Shown piece by piece: positions 26,130 through 36,283 of a DNA stretch of 64,000 bases. Source of the stretch: Vibrio sp. DW001 (GTDB lineage: Bacteria > Pseudomonadota > Gammaproteobacteria > Enterobacterales > Vibrionaceae); the NCBI RefSeq assembly GCF_029016285.1, contig NZ_CP091975.1, positions 682,001 to 746,000 of the forward strand. The letters are read 5' to 3'. The notes beneath the pieces were generated by a model that saw nothing but the letters and a program-made list of their open reading frames with translations, searched no databases and was not told where the DNA came from. How positions within the stretch are numbered: position 1 is the first letter of the stretch; each line of letters opens with the position of its first letter. The position numbers were made by a program, and so were the translations under genes.

Positions 26130-27791
26130 CTAAGCCGCTAATAGTTCTTTTGCATTTGCTATGGTGGATTCCGTAATCTGGCTGCCACCAAGTAAGCGCG
26201 CTAACTCAGAGACGCGTTGTTCTTCGTTTAGTGAATTCATCTGTGTTTCAGTTTTGCCTGCTTTGGTCTGTTTGGCTACAAACAGCTGTTGATGACCACA
26301 ACCGGCAACCTGCGGTAGATGCGTAACACAAAGGACTTGGGTCGATTCACCTAATGTACGTAGCATTTTGCCTACTACTGCTGCTGTTGGTCCGCTTATG
26401 CCTACATCCACCTCATCAAATATCAGGCTTGGTGTATCCACTTTTTGAGCCGTGATAACCTGAATCGCCAATGAAATACGTGATAACTCGCCACCAGAGG
26501 CCACTTTAGCAATAGGCTGCAATGGTTGACCTGGGTTGGTAGAAACCAAGAATGTGACGTAGTCGATACCAAGTGGCGTGGTGCGGCTATGATCTTGCTC
26601 TATGTTGATATTGAATTTGGCTTTTTCCATGCTGAGTTCATGCATGCTATGACTAATGAGCTTGTTGAGCTCTTTTGCATAACGGCTTCTGGACTTGCTC
26701 AGCTTTTCTGCACTAGTAATGAATTTTTGGTGCATAGCTTCGACCTCTTTTGCTACGGCTTCTAGCCTTTCATCCGAGCAGTCAAGATCGTCTATTTGCT
26801 TAAGCAAGTCTTGGTGGTGGGTATATAAGTCATCGGCCAATACATGATGTTTACGAGAAATAGACATCACTTTTGAAAAGCGTTCTTCAACATAGACCAT
26901 TCTTTCTGGATTGATGTCGACAGTTTCTAGGTAGTGGCGTAGTTCGCTGCTGGCTTCCTCAACCTGAATAATGGCCTCGTTCAACATGGAAGGTAGCGTG
27001 CTCAATGAGCTATCTAGATCTGCCAGATCGATGAGAACTTGGTTTGTTGATTGGAGAAGTTGTAAGGCATTCACCTCTTCACCTTCATACAACGTGTGGA
27101 TCGCCGATTGGCAGCTAGAGGCGAGCTCGCCACTATTGGATAGACGTTTGTGTTCTTGTTCGAGCTCTACAAACTCATTTTCGCCAAGAGAGAGCTCATT
27201 CAACTCTTTGATTTGGTATTCCAAAAGCAGTTTTTGCGCCTGGTTTTCTTGGCTGTTCTGTGTTAGTTCATCTAATTGATTTTTAACCAGACGCCACGCT
27301 TGATAATGGCTACGAGATTTATTGATTAATTCTGAATGCCCTGCATATTGATCCAACATAGACAGTTGATAATCGCTCTTCATCAATTGATGATGCGCAT
27401 GCTGACCATGGATGTTGATCAGGTTTTGTCCAAGAGATTTTAACTGAGAAAGAGGGACAGGACTGCCGTTAATAAAGGCTCTTGAACGACCGTCTTTAGT
27501 GATAATACGACGAAGTATGCACTCACTTCCGTCAAGCAATTCATTGTCTTCTAACCAGCGCGTTGCATGAAGGTTATTGTCGAGCTGAAAGGACGCGCAC
27601 ACCTCGGTTTTTTCTTCACCTTGACGTACCATTCCGGCCTCTGCTCTGTCACCAAGGCATAAGCCGAGTGCATCAATCGCAATAGACTTACCTGCGCCTG
27701 TTTCACCAGTAATGGTTGTCATTCCAGTAGAAAGCTCTAGCTGAAGAGACTTAACGATCGCAAAATTATTAACACTTAAATGAGCCAGCAT
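26130..27791 (-). CDS. recN: DNA repair ATPase RecN
   Basis: This 553-residue SMC-like ATPase acts in double-strand break repair. The Walker A motif GETGAGKS is at residues 29-36. A long central coiled coil (about 150-370) is followed by the ABC signature [10 protein letters not shown] and Walker [14 protein letters not shown]. Length is typical. Two perfect LexA boxes and a third near-match lie just upstream, indicating strong SOS control. RecN of E. coli ends in a degradation signal (LAA); here the protein also ends AKELLAA, so tag-like turnover by ClpXP is plausible. Confidence 0.97.
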   Translation of the reverse strand: MLAHLSVNNFAIVKSLQLELSTGMTTITGETGAGKSIAIDALGLCLGDRAEAGMVRQGEEKTEVCASFQLDNNLHATRWLEDNELLDGSECILRRIITKDGRSRAFINGSPVPLSQLKSLGQNLINIHGQHAHHQLMKSDYQLSMLDQYAGHSELINKSRSHYQAWRLVKNQLDELTQNSQENQAQKLLLEYQIKELNELSLGENEFVELEQEHKRLSNSGELASSCQSAIHTLYEGEEVNALQLLQSTNQVLIDLADLDSSLSTLPSMLNEAIIQVEEASSELRHYLETVDINPERMVYVEERFSKVMSISRKHHVLADDLYTHHQDLLKQIDDLDCSDERLEAVAKEVEAMHQKFITSAEKLSKSRSRYAKELNKLISHSMHELSMEKAKFNINIEQDHSRTTPLGIDYVTFLVSTNPGQPLQPIAKVASGGELSRISLAIQVITAQKVDTPSLIFDEVDVGISGPTAAVVGKMLRTLGESTQVLCVTHLPQVAGCGHQQLFVAKQTKAGKTETQMNSLNEEQRVSELARLLGGSQITESTIANAKELLAA

Positions 27792-27801
27792 TTTAGTAAC
27801 C

Positions 27802-27857
27802 CTGTATGAATGAACAACACTGTATAAAGAGACAGTATATACTGTTTCTTTATACAG
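27802..27857 (-). promoter_or_regulatory. Three LexA (SOS) boxes upstream of recN
   Basis: CTGT-N8-ACAG occurs perfectly at 27820-27835 and 27842-27857, 22 bases apart, about two helical turns. A third site with one mismatch (CTGT-N8-ACAA) is at 27802-27817. recN in E. coli is likewise controlled by multiple LexA sites. Confidence 0.9.
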
Positions 27858-27936
27858 TAAAGTTATCAGAGTGACTTTTTTGTGAGCGATTCTGTGTTTT
27901 TGAGATCTGAATTGTGCGTTAACTGTTCGCTACACC

Positions 27937-28821
27937 TTAGAACAGTTTGCTAGACCACCCAAGTTTATTACGAAGGACGTGGTAATAGCTGTAGTCTTCG
28001 GGGTGTATTAGTCGAAGTTTATCGGGGCTTTGAAATATGATCACTTCGTCACCCGGTGATACAGGCAAGGAGACTTGTCCATCACAGCTTATTTCTTGAA
28101 TGCCTCTGTTGTCTGGAGAAACCATCAGTTTCACCTTGCTATTGCCGTCGACAACCAAGGGTCGGCTAGACAAAGTATGTGGGAACATAGGCACAATAGA
28201 AATGGCATTGAGGCTGGGCGAGAGAATGGGGCCGCCACCAGAAAGGGAATAGGCTGTTGAACCTGTCGGAGTGGAAACAATCAGGCCGTCAGAACGCTGA
28301 GAAAAGGCAAAGGTATCATCGATATAGACTTCAAATTCAATCATACGAGCAATCTTACCCGGGTGAAGAACCACTTCATTTAACGCGGTATTATGGCTTT
28401 TCAGTTGACCATCTCGATATACCTCTGCTTCTAGAAGAAAACGCTCTTCTTCAACGAACTGCCCGTTAAGTACTTTTTGCAACGGTTCTTTAAATTCTTC
28501 AGGATCAAGATCGGTCAGAAAACCGAGATTACCACGGTTTACACCGATAACAGAGATATCAAAACGGGAGAGAAGTCTTGCGGCACCAAGCATATTTCCG
28601 TCACCACCTACGGCAATGGCGAGGTCCGCTTTTGACCCAATATCGACTAAGCTTGTAAAAAATTGGTCTTCGATATCATCAAGAATATCACGAAGACGAT
28701 CATCAATAACGGCGTTATAACCCTCAGAGACAAGCCAATGGAACAAATCTTTATGAGTTTGTACAGCTTTGTGATCTCTTGGTTTTCCAATTATGCCAAT
28801 GGTTTTAAAAGGCTTTTTCAT
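27937..28821 (-). CDS. nadK: NAD kinase
   Basis: This 294-residue enzyme phosphorylates NAD to NADP. The GGDGN motif is at residues 72-76, and [15 protein letters not shown], the conserved NAD-binding motif, follows near 187-201. Length is normal. It lies between recN (same strand) and the divergent grpE, the usual arrangement in Vibrionaceae and Enterobacteria. The upstream region is shared with the heat-shock promoter of grpE. Confidence 0.97.
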   Translation of the reverse strand: MKKPFKTIGIIGKPRDHKAVQTHKDLFHWLVSEGYNAVIDDRLRDILDDIEDQFFTSLVDIGSKADLAIAVGGDGNMLGAARLLSRFDISVIGVNRGNLGFLTDLDPEEFKEPLQKVLNGQFVEEERFLLEAEVYRDGQLKSHNTALNEVVLHPGKIARMIEFEVYIDDTFAFSQRSDGLIVSTPTGSTAYSLSGGGPILSPSLNAISIVPMFPHTLSSRPLVVDGNSKVKLMVSPDNRGIQEISCDGQVSLPVSPGDEVIIFQSPDKLRLIHPEDYSYYHVLRNKLGWSSKLF

Positions 28822-28860
28822 GAAGATAATCCAATTAAAGATGAAAGGACGCGTTTAGCG

Positions 28861-28888
28861 CTTGAATCATTAATATCAGTCCCCATAA
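28861..28888 (+). promoter_or_regulatory. Sigma-32 heat-shock promoter for grpE
   Basis: CTTGAA (28861-28866) and CCCCATAA (28881-28888) are separated by 14 bases, matching the RpoH consensus. They lie about 110 bases before the grpE ATG. Confidence 0.85.
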
Positions 28889-29001
28889 TAAAGGCAACTA
28901 AATCAAATACGCGAGTGTTTTATTTAAGTTTAGATGTCCGCGTCTCTTAAATTGATAACAAGACTTGCGTTAGAAACTAAATTCCGAAGTTTGGAGAAAG
29001 C

Positions 29002-29613
29002 ATGAGTAACAAAGAAAACAAAATTGACCAAGAAGAACTAAATCAAGAAGCAGTAGAGCAGGAACTCGATTCCGATGTGGATGCTGTGGGTACCGATGGC
29101 GATATTGATTGGAATGAGACCGATGCAATTGATGAAGAAGAATCAAAGATTGCACAATTAGAAGCCGCACTACTTCAAAGTGAAATGCGAGTGAAAGAAC
29201 AGCAAGAGTCCGTTCTACGCGCAAAAGCAGAAGTAGAGAACATGCGTCGCCGTTCTGAACAGGAAATGGATAAAGCACGTAAATACGCGTTGAATAAATT
29301 TGCTGAAGAACTATTACCGGTTATCGATAACCTAGAGCGCGCTATTCAAGCTGCTGATGTTGAGAATGAAGCGGTGAAACCTTTAGTTGAAGGTATTGAG
29401 CTAACGCATAAGACATTTACAGACACTGTGGCTAAGTTTGGTCTTAAAGAGATTAATCCAGAAGGCGAGGCGTTTAACCCTGAATATCATCAAGCGATGT
29501 CAATTCAAGAGAGTGCCGACCATGAACCAAACAGTGTCATGTTTGTGATGCAAAAAGGTTACGAGTTAAACGGACGAGTTATTCGTCCTGCAATGGTGAT
29601 GGTTTCTAAATAA
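29002..29613 (+). CDS. grpE: Nucleotide exchange factor GrpE
   Basis: This 203-residue co-chaperone releases ADP from DnaK. An acidic N-terminus precedes a long coiled coil (about 45-105), then the conserved [20 protein letters not shown] region and the beta-wing [18 protein letters not shown] at the C-terminus. A sigma-32 promoter lies upstream. It is separate from dnaK by a terminator and its own promoters. Confidence 0.97.
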   Translation: MSNKENKIDQEELNQEAVEQELDSDVDAVGTDGDIDWNETDAIDEEESKIAQLEAALLQSEMRVKEQQESVLRAKAEVENMRRRSEQEMDKARKYALNKFAEELLPVIDNLERAIQAADVENEAVKPLVEGIELTHKTFTDTVAKFGLKEINPEGEAFNPEYHQAMSIQESADHEPNSVMFVMQKGYELNGRVIRPAMVMVSK

Positions 29614-29679
29614 CCTTCCTTCGGGATGCGACTTGTCCTGAATGCCGCTTAGATTAGCTGGGTAGTAATCAATGGATGA

Positions 29680-29708
29680 ACGGGGTGCTTTTGGGCAACC
29701 CGTTTTTT
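29680..29708 (+). terminator. Terminator after grpE
   Basis: A nine-base stem with one mismatch (ACGGGGTGC with GGCAACCCGT) is followed by TTTTTT, 67 bases behind the grpE stop. Confidence 0.8.
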
Positions 29709-29748
29709 TGAATAAAAGAAAATGGTGAATGTTTTTTTTATTCTATCC

Positions 29749-29776
29749 CTTGAAAAGCGATTCAATGCCCTTATCT
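29749..29776 (+). promoter_or_regulatory. Sigma-32 promoter P1 for dnaK
   Basis: CTTGAA (29749-29754) and CCCTTATCT (29768-29776) are 13 bases apart. The -10 deviates from CCCCATNTA but spacing and the -35 fit. Confidence 0.6.
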
Positions 29777-29813
29777 AAGGTGCAGACACAAAACAAACAT
29801 TTGGAGATAGGGG

Positions 29814-29842
29814 GTTGAATCCCTATTCTCCGTCCCCATTTA
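29814..29842 (+). promoter_or_regulatory. Sigma-32 promoter P2 for dnaK
   Basis: GTTGAA (29814-29819) and a perfect CCCCATTTA (29834-29842) are 14 bases apart, 45 bases before the dnaK ATG. Confidence 0.8.
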
Positions 29843-29886
29843 ATGGGATATAGAAATTGAATAACTGAATTTTCGGAGATAGTCTG

Positions 29887-31806
29887 ATGGGTAAGATCAT
29901 TGGTATTGATTTAGGTACTACTAATTCATGTGTTGCTGTATTAGATGGCGACGCACCACGCGTAATAGAAAATGCTGAAGGTGAGCGTACAACGGCTTCC
30001 GTTATCGCTTATACAGATGGCGAAACGTTAGTAGGTCAACCTGCTAAGCGTCAAGCGGTTACTAACCCGCAAAATACAGTATTTGCGATCAAACGTCTGA
30101 TCGGTCGTCGTTTTGAAGACGAAGAAGTTCAGCGTGATATCAAAATCATGCCATTCAAGATTGTTAAGGCTGATAACGGTGATGCTTGGGTTGAAGCACA
30201 AGGCCAAAAAATGGCTGCACCGCAAATTTCTGCAGAAATTCTGAAGAAAATGAAAAAGACAGCTGAAGATTTCCTAGGCGAAGAAGTCACTGGCGCGGTT
30301 ATCACTGTTCCTGCTTACTTTAACGATGCTCAGCGTCAAGCGACGAAAGATGCAGGCCGTATTGCTGGTCTAGAAGTTAAACGTATCATTAACGAACCAA
30401 CTGCAGCGGCTCTAGCCTATGGCCTAGACAAAAAAGGCGGCGATCGCACTATTGCTGTTTATGACCTTGGTGGTGGTACATTTGATATCTCTATCATCGA
30501 AATTGATGAAGTTGAAGGCGAGAAAACGTTCGAAGTACTTGCAACGAATGGTGATACTCACCTAGGTGGCGAAGACTTTGATAACCGTCTGATCAACTAC
30601 TTAGTAGACGAATTCAAAGCAGACCAAGGTATCGATCTTAAAAACGATCCACTTGCAATGCAACGTGTTAAAGAAGCGGCTGAGAAAGCGAAAATCGAAC
30701 TGTCTTCAGCGCAACAAACGGACGTCAACTTACCTTATGTTACTGCGGATGCGACTGGTCCTAAGCACATGAACATTAAAGTGACTCGTTCGAAACTAGA
30801 AGCACTAGTAGAAGACCTAGTTCAACGTACTCTAGAGCCTCTAAAAGTTGCTCTAGCAGATGCAGACCTTTCTGTTGGTGACATCAACGACGTAATCATC
30901 GTTGGTGGTCAGACTCGTATGCCTATGGTTCAAGCTAAAGTTGCGGAGTTCTTTGGTAAAGAAGCACGTCGTGATGTAAACCCTGATGAAGCCGTTGCCA
31001 TGGGTGCAGCAGTTCAAGGTGGTGTACTTGCTGGTGAAGTTAAAGACGTTCTACTTCTAGACGTTACTCCTCTGTCTCTTGGTATTGAGACAATGGGCGG
31101 TGTAATGACTAAGCTTGTTGAAAAGAACACAACTATCCCAACAAAAGCGAACCAAGTTTTCTCAACGGCAGAAGATAACCAAAACGCGGTTACTATCCAC
31201 GTTCTTCAAGGTGAGCGTAAGCAAGCGACATACAACAAATCTCTAGGTCAATTTAACTTAGAAGGTATTCAGCCTGCGCCACGTGGTATGCCCCAAGTTG
31301 AAGTAACATTCGACCTTGATGCTGATGGTATCCTTCACGTATCTGCGAAAGATAAGTCAACAGGTAAAGAGCAGAAGATTACTATCCAAGCTTCTGGTGG
31401 CCTAAGCGACGAAGATATCGAGAAAATGGTACAAGAAGCAGAAGCGAACAAAGAAACGGATAAGAAGTTTGAAGAGCTTGTGAAGACTCGTAACCAAGCG
31501 GATCAGATGATTCACGGTACTCAGAAGCAAATCGAAGAAGCAGGTGATGCGCTTCCAGCTGAAGAGAAAGAGAAAATAGAAGCAGCAATCAAAGAGCTAG
31601 AAGAAGTGAAGAATGGCGACGATAAAGAAGCTATCGACACGAAGGTTCAAGCCCTAATGACCGCCGCTCAAAAACTGATGGAAATCGCTCAACAGCAAGC
31701 ACAAGCGCAAGCTGGTGAAGGCGAAGAAGCGGGCCAACAACAAGCGCAAGATGACGATGTTGTTGACGCCGAGTTTGAAGAAGTTAAAGAAGACGACAAA
31801 AAATAA
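29887..31806 (+). CDS. dnaK: Chaperone DnaK (Hsp70)
   Basis: This 639-residue Hsp70 has the ATPase phosphate loops [14 protein letters not shown] (4-17) and [11 protein letters not shown]. Its substrate-binding domain follows [19 protein letters not shown], and a C-terminal lid ends in the EEVKEDDKK tail. A Gln/Ala-rich linker precedes the tail. It is heat-shock regulated by the tandem sigma-32 promoters upstream and works with GrpE and DnaJ encoded on either side. Confidence 0.99.
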   Translation: MGKIIGIDLGTTNSCVAVLDGDAPRVIENAEGERTTASVIAYTDGETLVGQPAKRQAVTNPQNTVFAIKRLIGRRFEDEEVQRDIKIMPFKIVKADNGDAWVEAQGQKMAAPQISAEILKKMKKTAEDFLGEEVTGAVITVPAYFNDAQRQATKDAGRIAGLEVKRIINEPTAAALAYGLDKKGGDRTIAVYDLGGGTFDISIIEIDEVEGEKTFEVLATNGDTHLGGEDFDNRLINYLVDEFKADQGIDLKNDPLAMQRVKEAAEKAKIELSSAQQTDVNLPYVTADATGPKHMNIKVTRSKLEALVEDLVQRTLEPLKVALADADLSVGDINDVIIVGGQTRMPMVQAKVAEFFGKEARRDVNPDEAVAMGAAVQGGVLAGEVKDVLLLDVTPLSLGIETMGGVMTKLVEKNTTIPTKANQVFSTAEDNQNAVTIHVLQGERKQATYNKSLGQFNLEGIQPAPRGMPQVEVTFDLDADGILHVSAKDKSTGKEQKITIQASGGLSDEDIEKMVQEAEANKETDKKFEELVKTRNQADQMIHGTQKQIEEAGDALPAEEKEKIEAAIKELEEVKNGDDKEAIDTKVQALMTAAQKLMEIAQQQAQAQAGEGEEAGQQQAQDDDVVDAEFEEVKEDDKK

Positions 31807-31920
31807 TTGAAGTGATTTCTTTCTCTTGTAAGGAGGAAGAAATCAAAGAATTATTTGTAGTCTCAATATATGTTGCGGGCGTTGGAGTTTTCTCTTTCGC
31901 CCGTAAATTTGTAAATAATG

Positions 31921-31963
31921 AATCTAACTAGATAATGGTTTATCGCCATTTTCTAGTTAGATT
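31921..31963 (+). promoter_or_regulatory. Long hairpin in dnaK-dnaJ spacer
   Basis: AATCTAACTAGA (31921-31932) pairs perfectly with TCTAGTTAGATT (31952-31963). Inside it AATGG (31934-31938) pairs with CCATT (31946-31950), leaving a seven-base loop. There is no T-run, so it is not a standard terminator. It sits 27 bases before the dnaJ ATG and may be a processing or stability element, or adjust dnaJ level. Confidence 0.6.
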
Positions 31964-31990
31964 TGAAGCAAGTAAACGGTATTTGAAAAC

Positions 31991-33127
31991 ATGTCAAAAC
32001 GTGATCTTTACGAAGTCTTAGGCGTAAGCCGTGAAGCCTCAGAGCGAGATATTAAAAAGGCGTATAAGCGTCTTGCGATGAAATTCCATCCCGATAGAAA
32101 TCAGGATGATGATCAGGCTGGCGAAAAGTTTAAAGAAGTAAAAGAAGCGTATGAAATCTTAACCGATCCCCAGAAAAAAGCGGCCTATGATCAATATGGT
32201 CATGCTGCTTTTGAACAAGGTGGTATGGGTGGCGGCGGCGGCCAAGGTGGTGATTTCGGCGATATCTTTGGTGATGTGTTTGGTGACATTTTCGGCGGAG
32301 GCCGTCGTGGTGGAGGTCAAGCGCGTGCTCAACGTGGTGCTGATCTTCGCTATAATATGGAACTCTCTTTAGAAGATGCCGTTCGTGGTTGCGAAAAAGA
32401 GATTGAAGTACCGACTCTTGTAGAGTGTGAAGTTTGTGACGGTTCTGGCGCGAAGAAAGGTTCGAGCGCGCATACATGTGCAACCTGTCATGGTCACGGC
32501 CAAGTGCAGATGCGCCAAGGTTTCTTTGCTGTTCAACAAACGTGCCCAACCTGTAACGGTAAAGGCAAAACAATCAAAGACCCATGTAATTCATGTCATG
32601 GTCAAGGTCGTAAGCAGAAAACCAAAACACTTAACGTTAAGATCCCCGCTGGTGTGGACACAGGTGATCGCATTCGCCTATCAGGCGAAGGTGAAGCTGG
32701 AGAACAAGGTGCACCAACAGGTGATTTGTACGTTCAGGTTCATGTACGCGAGCACAACATCTTTGAACGTGAAGGCAACAACCTCTATTGCGAAGTACCA
32801 GTGAGTTTTGCTCAAGCAGCACTCGGTGGCGAAGTTGAAGTACCTACACTCGATGGCCGTGTAAACCTTAAGGTGCCAGAAGAGACACAAACGGATCGCT
32901 TATTCCGCATGCGTGGAAAAGGTGTGAAAGGCGTTCGTGGTGGCGGTATTGGCGACCTTATTGTGAAGCTGGTTATTGAAACGCCAGTCAAACTCAGTTC
33001 GCGTCAAAAAGAGCTGTTAAAAGAGTTCGAAGAGACGTGTGGTGGTGATGCTGCCAATAAGCACAAGCCTAAATCAGAAGGTTTCTTCAACGGCGTTAAG
33101 AAGTTTTTTGATGACTTAACCAATTAA
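31991..33127 (+). CDS. dnaJ: Co-chaperone DnaJ (Hsp40)
   Basis: This 378-residue type I Hsp40 has an N-terminal J domain with HPD (about 33-35 in KFHPDRN) and a Gly-rich region (about 76-115). A zinc-binding domain with four CxxCxGxG-type repeats (starting CEVCDGSG) and the C-terminal peptide-binding domains follow. It delivers substrates to DnaK and stimulates its ATPase. It is probably transcribed with dnaK through the hairpin-containing spacer. A strong terminator follows. Confidence 0.98.
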   Translation: MSKRDLYEVLGVSREASERDIKKAYKRLAMKFHPDRNQDDDQAGEKFKEVKEAYEILTDPQKKAAYDQYGHAAFEQGGMGGGGGQGGDFGDIFGDVFGDIFGGGRRGGGQARAQRGADLRYNMELSLEDAVRGCEKEIEVPTLVECEVCDGSGAKKGSSAHTCATCHGHGQVQMRQGFFAVQQTCPTCNGKGKTIKDPCNSCHGQGRKQKTKTLNVKIPAGVDTGDRIRLSGEGEAGEQGAPTGDLYVQVHVREHNIFEREGNNLYCEVPVSFAQAALGGEVEVPTLDGRVNLKVPEETQTDRLFRMRGKGVKGVRGGGIGDLIVKLVIETPVKLSSRQKELLKEFEETCGGDAANKHKPKSEGFFNGVKKFFDDLTN

Positions 33128-33149
33128 GTAGATGAATGAGATTAACACT

Positions 33150-33171
33150 GGTACCTAGTTCGATAGGTACC
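33150..33171 (+). repeat. Perfect GGTACCTA inverted repeat after dnaJ
   Basis: GGTACCTA and TAGGTACC enclose a six-base loop 23 bases after dnaJ. No T-run follows, so it may be an mRNA 3'-end stabiliser ahead of the terminator. Confidence 0.6.
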
Positions 33172-33193
33172 ATCACGTTAAGACTCGCGATAA

Positions 33194-33219
33194 AAGCCAC
33201 TCACCGCAGTGGCTTTTTT
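33194..33219 (+). terminator. Terminator after dnaJ
   Basis: AAGCCACT pairs with AGTGGCTT around a six-base loop and is followed by T residues. Confidence 0.9.
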
Positions 33220-33431
33220 GTGCCTAAATTTCGACAAGTATTTGCGGGTGAAATCTCTCGCCCTAAGATAAACAGACAGTGGTTCCAGCTATAGTTCTGA
33301 ACTCCCTCCAAAATGTGTTTTCTTCGTTTAAACGTTTCAATTTTAGTTGTTAGCATCACGCCATGCATATTGTCATGCCAAGCGAAATCAGTTTGTGAAC
33401 GATGACTTTTTTCGCTTGGTACTAGGAGTTA
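33220..33431. other. Spacer between dnaJ terminator and pseudopilin operon
   Basis: I see no gene here. It should hold the promoter of the pseudopilin operon; no clear -35/-10 pair stands out. TTTCGCTTGG occurs near the 3' end and its inverse partner CCAAGCGAAA near 33379, forming a 10-bp inverted repeat of unknown role. Confidence 0.4.
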
Positions 33432-33929
33432 TTGATGAATCGAGGATTTACCTTAGTCGAACTTCTTGTTGTTCTTTCCGTATCGAGTGTTTTGTTGTCC
33501 GTCGCCTTGCCTAACGTTCAGTTGTTTTATCAAAACTATCAACTCAGGCAGCGGGCTGTGGAGCTGAAAAGCTTTTTCAGTCAAGCTCGAGTAGAAGCAC
33601 TGACGAGACGGCAAGATCTCTGGGTACGGTATTCGGAGGGTGAAGGAGGAAGTGTGAATGGTTGGCGCTTGTCTTTGGTGCAGCATAACCGAGTGACCGG
33701 TGACGATAATGAAATTGCGTCTACTCAAGGGGAGGGCACCCCGCTTTCTCCCTCTTGGACATCAATAAAACTGGATGGCAGAACAGGACGGGTATTAGAA
33801 AACGGTTATCTATTGATAGGCGATAAAGCGGCGAATCGCACCTCATTGAAACTGATTACACACCATATTACCGGGCGAGTGAGGATATGCGCTATTGGGG
33901 AGCAATTTTATGGCTATTCAAAATGTTAG
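33432..33929 (+). CDS. FimT/GspH-type minor pseudopilin
   Basis: This 165-residue prepilin has a very short leader MNRG before the cleavage signature GFTLVELLVVLSVSSVLLSV, a class III (type IV pilin) signal processed by PilD. The globular part resembles GspH/FimT, minor pilins at the pilus tip that can bind DNA during uptake. It is first of four tightly overlapping pseudopilin genes between dnaJ and tadA, the position of the minor pilin cluster in Vibrio cholerae. Confidence 0.88.
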   Translation: MMNRGFTLVELLVVLSVSSVLLSVALPNVQLFYQNYQLRQRAVELKSFFSQARVEALTRRQDLWVRYSEGEGGSVNGWRLSLVQHNRVTGDDNEIASTQGEGTPLSPSWTSIKLDGRTGRVLENGYLLIGDKAANRTSLKLITHHITGRVRICAIGEQFYGYSKC

Positions 33930-34461
33930 TGGAATAAGAGCACTAAAACGCACCAATGTACGTGGGTTCACCTTAGTTGAGACGCTTGTGACGAGTGCGT
34001 TAACGGCGTTAGCGATGACCACTTTAACCTCTATCACGATTGCGAGTAGTTCTGCCGCTCAGAAGGAGATTCGATTACTTCTTCTGCACAGTACGGTTTC
34101 TGATTCATTGCGCTTTATTCAGGATGATCTTAGAAGAGCGAGCAAGATAATAAGCTCAGAGTCAGAACTGAGCTACGTCTATCGAGAGGGTGACGAGGTT
34201 ATCTATTCCGTGTTTAAAGCCGATAGCAAAGAGAAGAAACTTAAATATTGTTCCTACAAGGTAACGAACTCATCCATCAATAATCAGTGCCATCCCTTCT
34301 ATTCAGTGTTTGATCAGACTCAGATCCGTCTGGTTAGCTTTGTGGTCAAAGAAACGCAGATGAGTGGTGTTGAACCCGCCTTAATTGAGCTATCACTGAC
34401 GGCTTCCTTGGTTGATATTGAGGCCCAATGTAACCTGGCGATAAGCGTGGCAATGCGATGA
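33910..34461 (+). CDS. PilW-type minor pseudopilin
   Basis: This protein of about 183 residues has the prepilin signature RGFTLVETLVTSALTALAM after a short basic leader. The globular part begins SLRFIQDDLRRASK, as in PilW. The frame opens at 33895, but GGGGAG stands eight bases before the ATG at 33910, so I use that. It overlaps the end of the fimT-like gene by 20 bases and the next gene by four. Confidence 0.82.
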   Translation: MAIQNVSGIRALKRTNVRGFTLVETLVTSALTALAMTTLTSITIASSSAAQKEIRLLLLHSTVSDSLRFIQDDLRRASKIISSESELSYVYREGDEVIYSVFKADSKEKKLKYCSYKVTNSSINNQCHPFYSVFDQTQIRLVSFVVKETQMSGVEPALIELSLTASLVDIEAQCNLAISVAMR

Positions 34462-34874
34462 GAATGAAACAGAAAGGGATAGCGGTATTGATACTGTGTC
34501 ACTTTTTTCTATTAGCGGCACTTGCTTTGTCTATGGCTAGCTATTCTGGCGTGTTTACGCAGTATAAAAGGGGACAAAGTGAGATTGAGTACCGTAAAAG
34601 GTTTTGGCTGGCCGAGGCGGGGTTAGAATGTGCTTTCGCCCTGTTCGCGAGTCAGTCGGTAACGAAATCAATGGCAATAGATAAACAGGTAAGCGAATGC
34701 AGCCTACCGTTTTCTGTTGAGGTGACGTGGGTTTTGGACACTGGAAAAAGTGATAAACAATATTCAATAACCTCGACGGTAGGAAGCCTGTCACTTTACC
34801 GTCAATTACTGGTTAGTGAAAAGCCTAAGTATCGCGTCGAGTGGGTGGCAGGGAGCTGGCGTGATTTTAAATAA
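34458..34874 (+). CDS. PilX-like pseudopilin-associated protein
   Basis: This 138-residue protein has an N-terminal hydrophobic helix (QKGIAVLILCHFFLLAALAL) and the RFWLAEAGLECAFA motif seen in PilX-type minor pilins. The canonical Glu at position +5 of a prepilin is missing after the Gly (GIAVL), as in several PilX proteins. The ATGA overlap with the PilW-type gene indicates coupling. It probably helps start type IV pilus assembly. Confidence 0.7.
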   Translation: MRMKQKGIAVLILCHFFLLAALALSMASYSGVFTQYKRGQSEIEYRKRFWLAEAGLECAFALFASQSVTKSMAIDKQVSECSLPFSVEVTWVLDTGKSDKQYSITSTVGSLSLYRQLLVSEKPKYRVEWVAGSWRDFK

Positions 34875-35286
34875 GCAGGTTCGTGGATTTGGGCTGATGG
34901 AAGTGCTTATCGTCATGCTCCTTATTTCGTTTTCTATCTTAGGGTTAGCCCAGCTTCAAATAAACACACTGAGAAGTGCTCGGCTGGCCCAACGACAACA
35001 AGAGGCATTGTACCTCGCTGAATCTACATTAGAGCAATTGCGTTTAAAGGGTGGCAGCTTAGAAAGCCGTGTTCAATTCTCTAAAATGACTCTGCTTCCA
35101 AAAACGGTCGAGGTATTAAAAACGAGGGAAAGCCAACGATTTACGGTGACGTCAACAATCACGGACCTAGAGACCATTTCAGGCCTCAAACAGCTTGAAG
35201 TTGAGGTTAACTGGCGCGGTGTCTCGGGTGAAATTCGTCGCTTAATCTTGAAAAGTGCGCGATACAATACCGATGCCTCTAAATAA
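34861..35286 (+). CDS. PilV-type minor pseudopilin
   Basis: This 141-residue prepilin starts at a GTG at 34861 with GGGAG six bases upstream. The leader MILNKQVRG precedes FGLMEVLIVMLLISFSILGL, a prepilin signature in which Thr-Leu is replaced by Gly-Leu but Glu5 is kept. QEALYLAESTLEQLRLKG is typical of PilV. It overlaps the end of the PilX-like gene and ends the pseudopilin operon. No terminator is obvious before tadA. Confidence 0.82.
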   Translation: MILNKQVRGFGLMEVLIVMLLISFSILGLAQLQINTLRSARLAQRQQEALYLAESTLEQLRLKGGSLESRVQFSKMTLLPKTVEVLKTRESQRFTVTSTITDLETISGLKQLEVEVNWRGVSGEIRRLILKSARYNTDASK

Positions 35287-35466
35287 CAGGTCAGATGAAT
35301 GGTGTTCGCACAGAGACGCCTTGGGTGCTTGGCGGAAACGAACTCATTTTAATAAAGTAATTAATGTGATTGATATAAGGATGATGAATCGCGTTAACAG
35401 GTTCCATTTTGACGCTCAGCTACGCTACAATACGCTATCAATATTGACTGCGACAGGGTTTCCCCA

Positions 35467-35976
35467 TTGACGACCGACACGAAAACATTTTCTGAACAAG
35501 ATGCGTATTTTATGCGCCAAGCTATATCGCTTGCTCATGAAGCCGAATTGGCAGGAGAAGTACCCGTAGGTGCTGTTTTAGTAAAGGATGGGGAGATTAT
35601 TGCTCGAGGTTTTAATCGTTCTATCTGTGATCACGATGCTACCGCTCACGCTGAAATACAGGTGTTAAGACAGGCTGGACAGATACTCGAAAACTACCGT
35701 TTAGTCGATACCACTCTATATGTCACTTTGGAACCATGCCCTATGTGCGCAGGTGCGTTGTTGCATAGTCGAGTAAAGCGCGTTGTTTATGGCGCACCGG
35801 ATCGAAAGTCTGGGGCTGCCGGAAGCGTGCTAAATCTGTTTGATACCCAAGCGGCTTATCATTATGCCGATGTGGAGGCAGGATTACTGGAAGATGAGTG
35901 CAGAATTCAGCTGCAATCTTTCTTTAAACGAAGACGCAAAGAGAAGAAAGAGTTAAAAACAAATCAAACCGTCTGA
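35467..35976 (+). CDS. tadA: tRNA-specific adenosine deaminase TadA
   Basis: This 169-residue enzyme converts A34 to inosine in tRNA-Arg(ACG). The zinc and catalytic motifs are HAE at 61-63 and PCPMC at 90-94 (Cys91, Cys94). The TTG start at 35467 gives the normal N-terminus (FSEQDAYFMRQAI follows); a later ATG at codon 15 would truncate the first helix. No good Shine-Dalgarno sequence is seen, so the start is moderately certain. Confidence 0.93.
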   Translation: MTTDTKTFSEQDAYFMRQAISLAHEAELAGEVPVGAVLVKDGEIIARGFNRSICDHDATAHAEIQVLRQAGQILENYRLVDTTLYVTLEPCPMCAGALLHSRVKRVVYGAPDRKSGAAGSVLNLFDTQAAYHYADVEAGLLEDECRIQLQSFFKRRRKEKKELKTNQTV

Positions 35977-35997
35977 GTTTCTTATGGAGCAGAGAAA

Positions 35998-36138
35998 CTA
36001 GTCAAACGTTTCGCAATGAACATAAGCTCTGTGACGCCAGATAACTTTCTTTTTATTGTTGGCCAACATTCTTTTTCGACGGTTCGCTGATGATGTTTTC
36101 GTCGCGAGGCTTTTTGACTGCTTTCTAATAGAGTGCAT
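35998..36138 (-). CDS. Small basic protein (46 aa), unknown
   Basis: The frame encodes 46 residues, about one third Lys or Arg (MHSIRKQSKSLATKTSSANR, then KKKVIWRHRAYVHC). AGGAG stands eight bases before the ATG, so translation is likely. The composition recalls ribosome- or nucleic-acid-associated proteins, but I recognise no family. It converges with tadA (21 bases apart) and lies downstream of mltF on the same strand, beyond the mltF terminator. Confidence 0.6.
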   Translation of the reverse strand: MHSIRKQSKSLATKTSSANRRKRMLANNKKKVIWRHRAYVHCETFD

Positions 36139-36251
36139 TGTCACTCTCCTTTTTATGTAACCTTAATCTAGGTTATGTCGTGTTATCATTTTTTGTAAGC
36201 GTTCTTTATAAAGATAGTTTATTACCAAATGATGAATAGCGCAGATGAAAA

Positions 36252-36280
36252 AAAAGCAGATAAATGAATTATCTGCTTTT
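36252..36280 (-). terminator. Terminator after mltF
   Basis: AAAAGCAGATAA pairs perfectly with TTATCTGCTTTT. Read on the minus strand it is followed by TTTT, just behind the mltF stop. Confidence 0.9.
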
Positions 36281-36283
36281 CGA

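Noticed and set aside
25990..26133. A 47-codon plus-strand frame between bamE and recN (starts [18 protein letters not shown]).
   Set aside because: Protein-like composition but no ribosome-binding site, and it overlaps the recN stop on the other strand; not strong enough to call.
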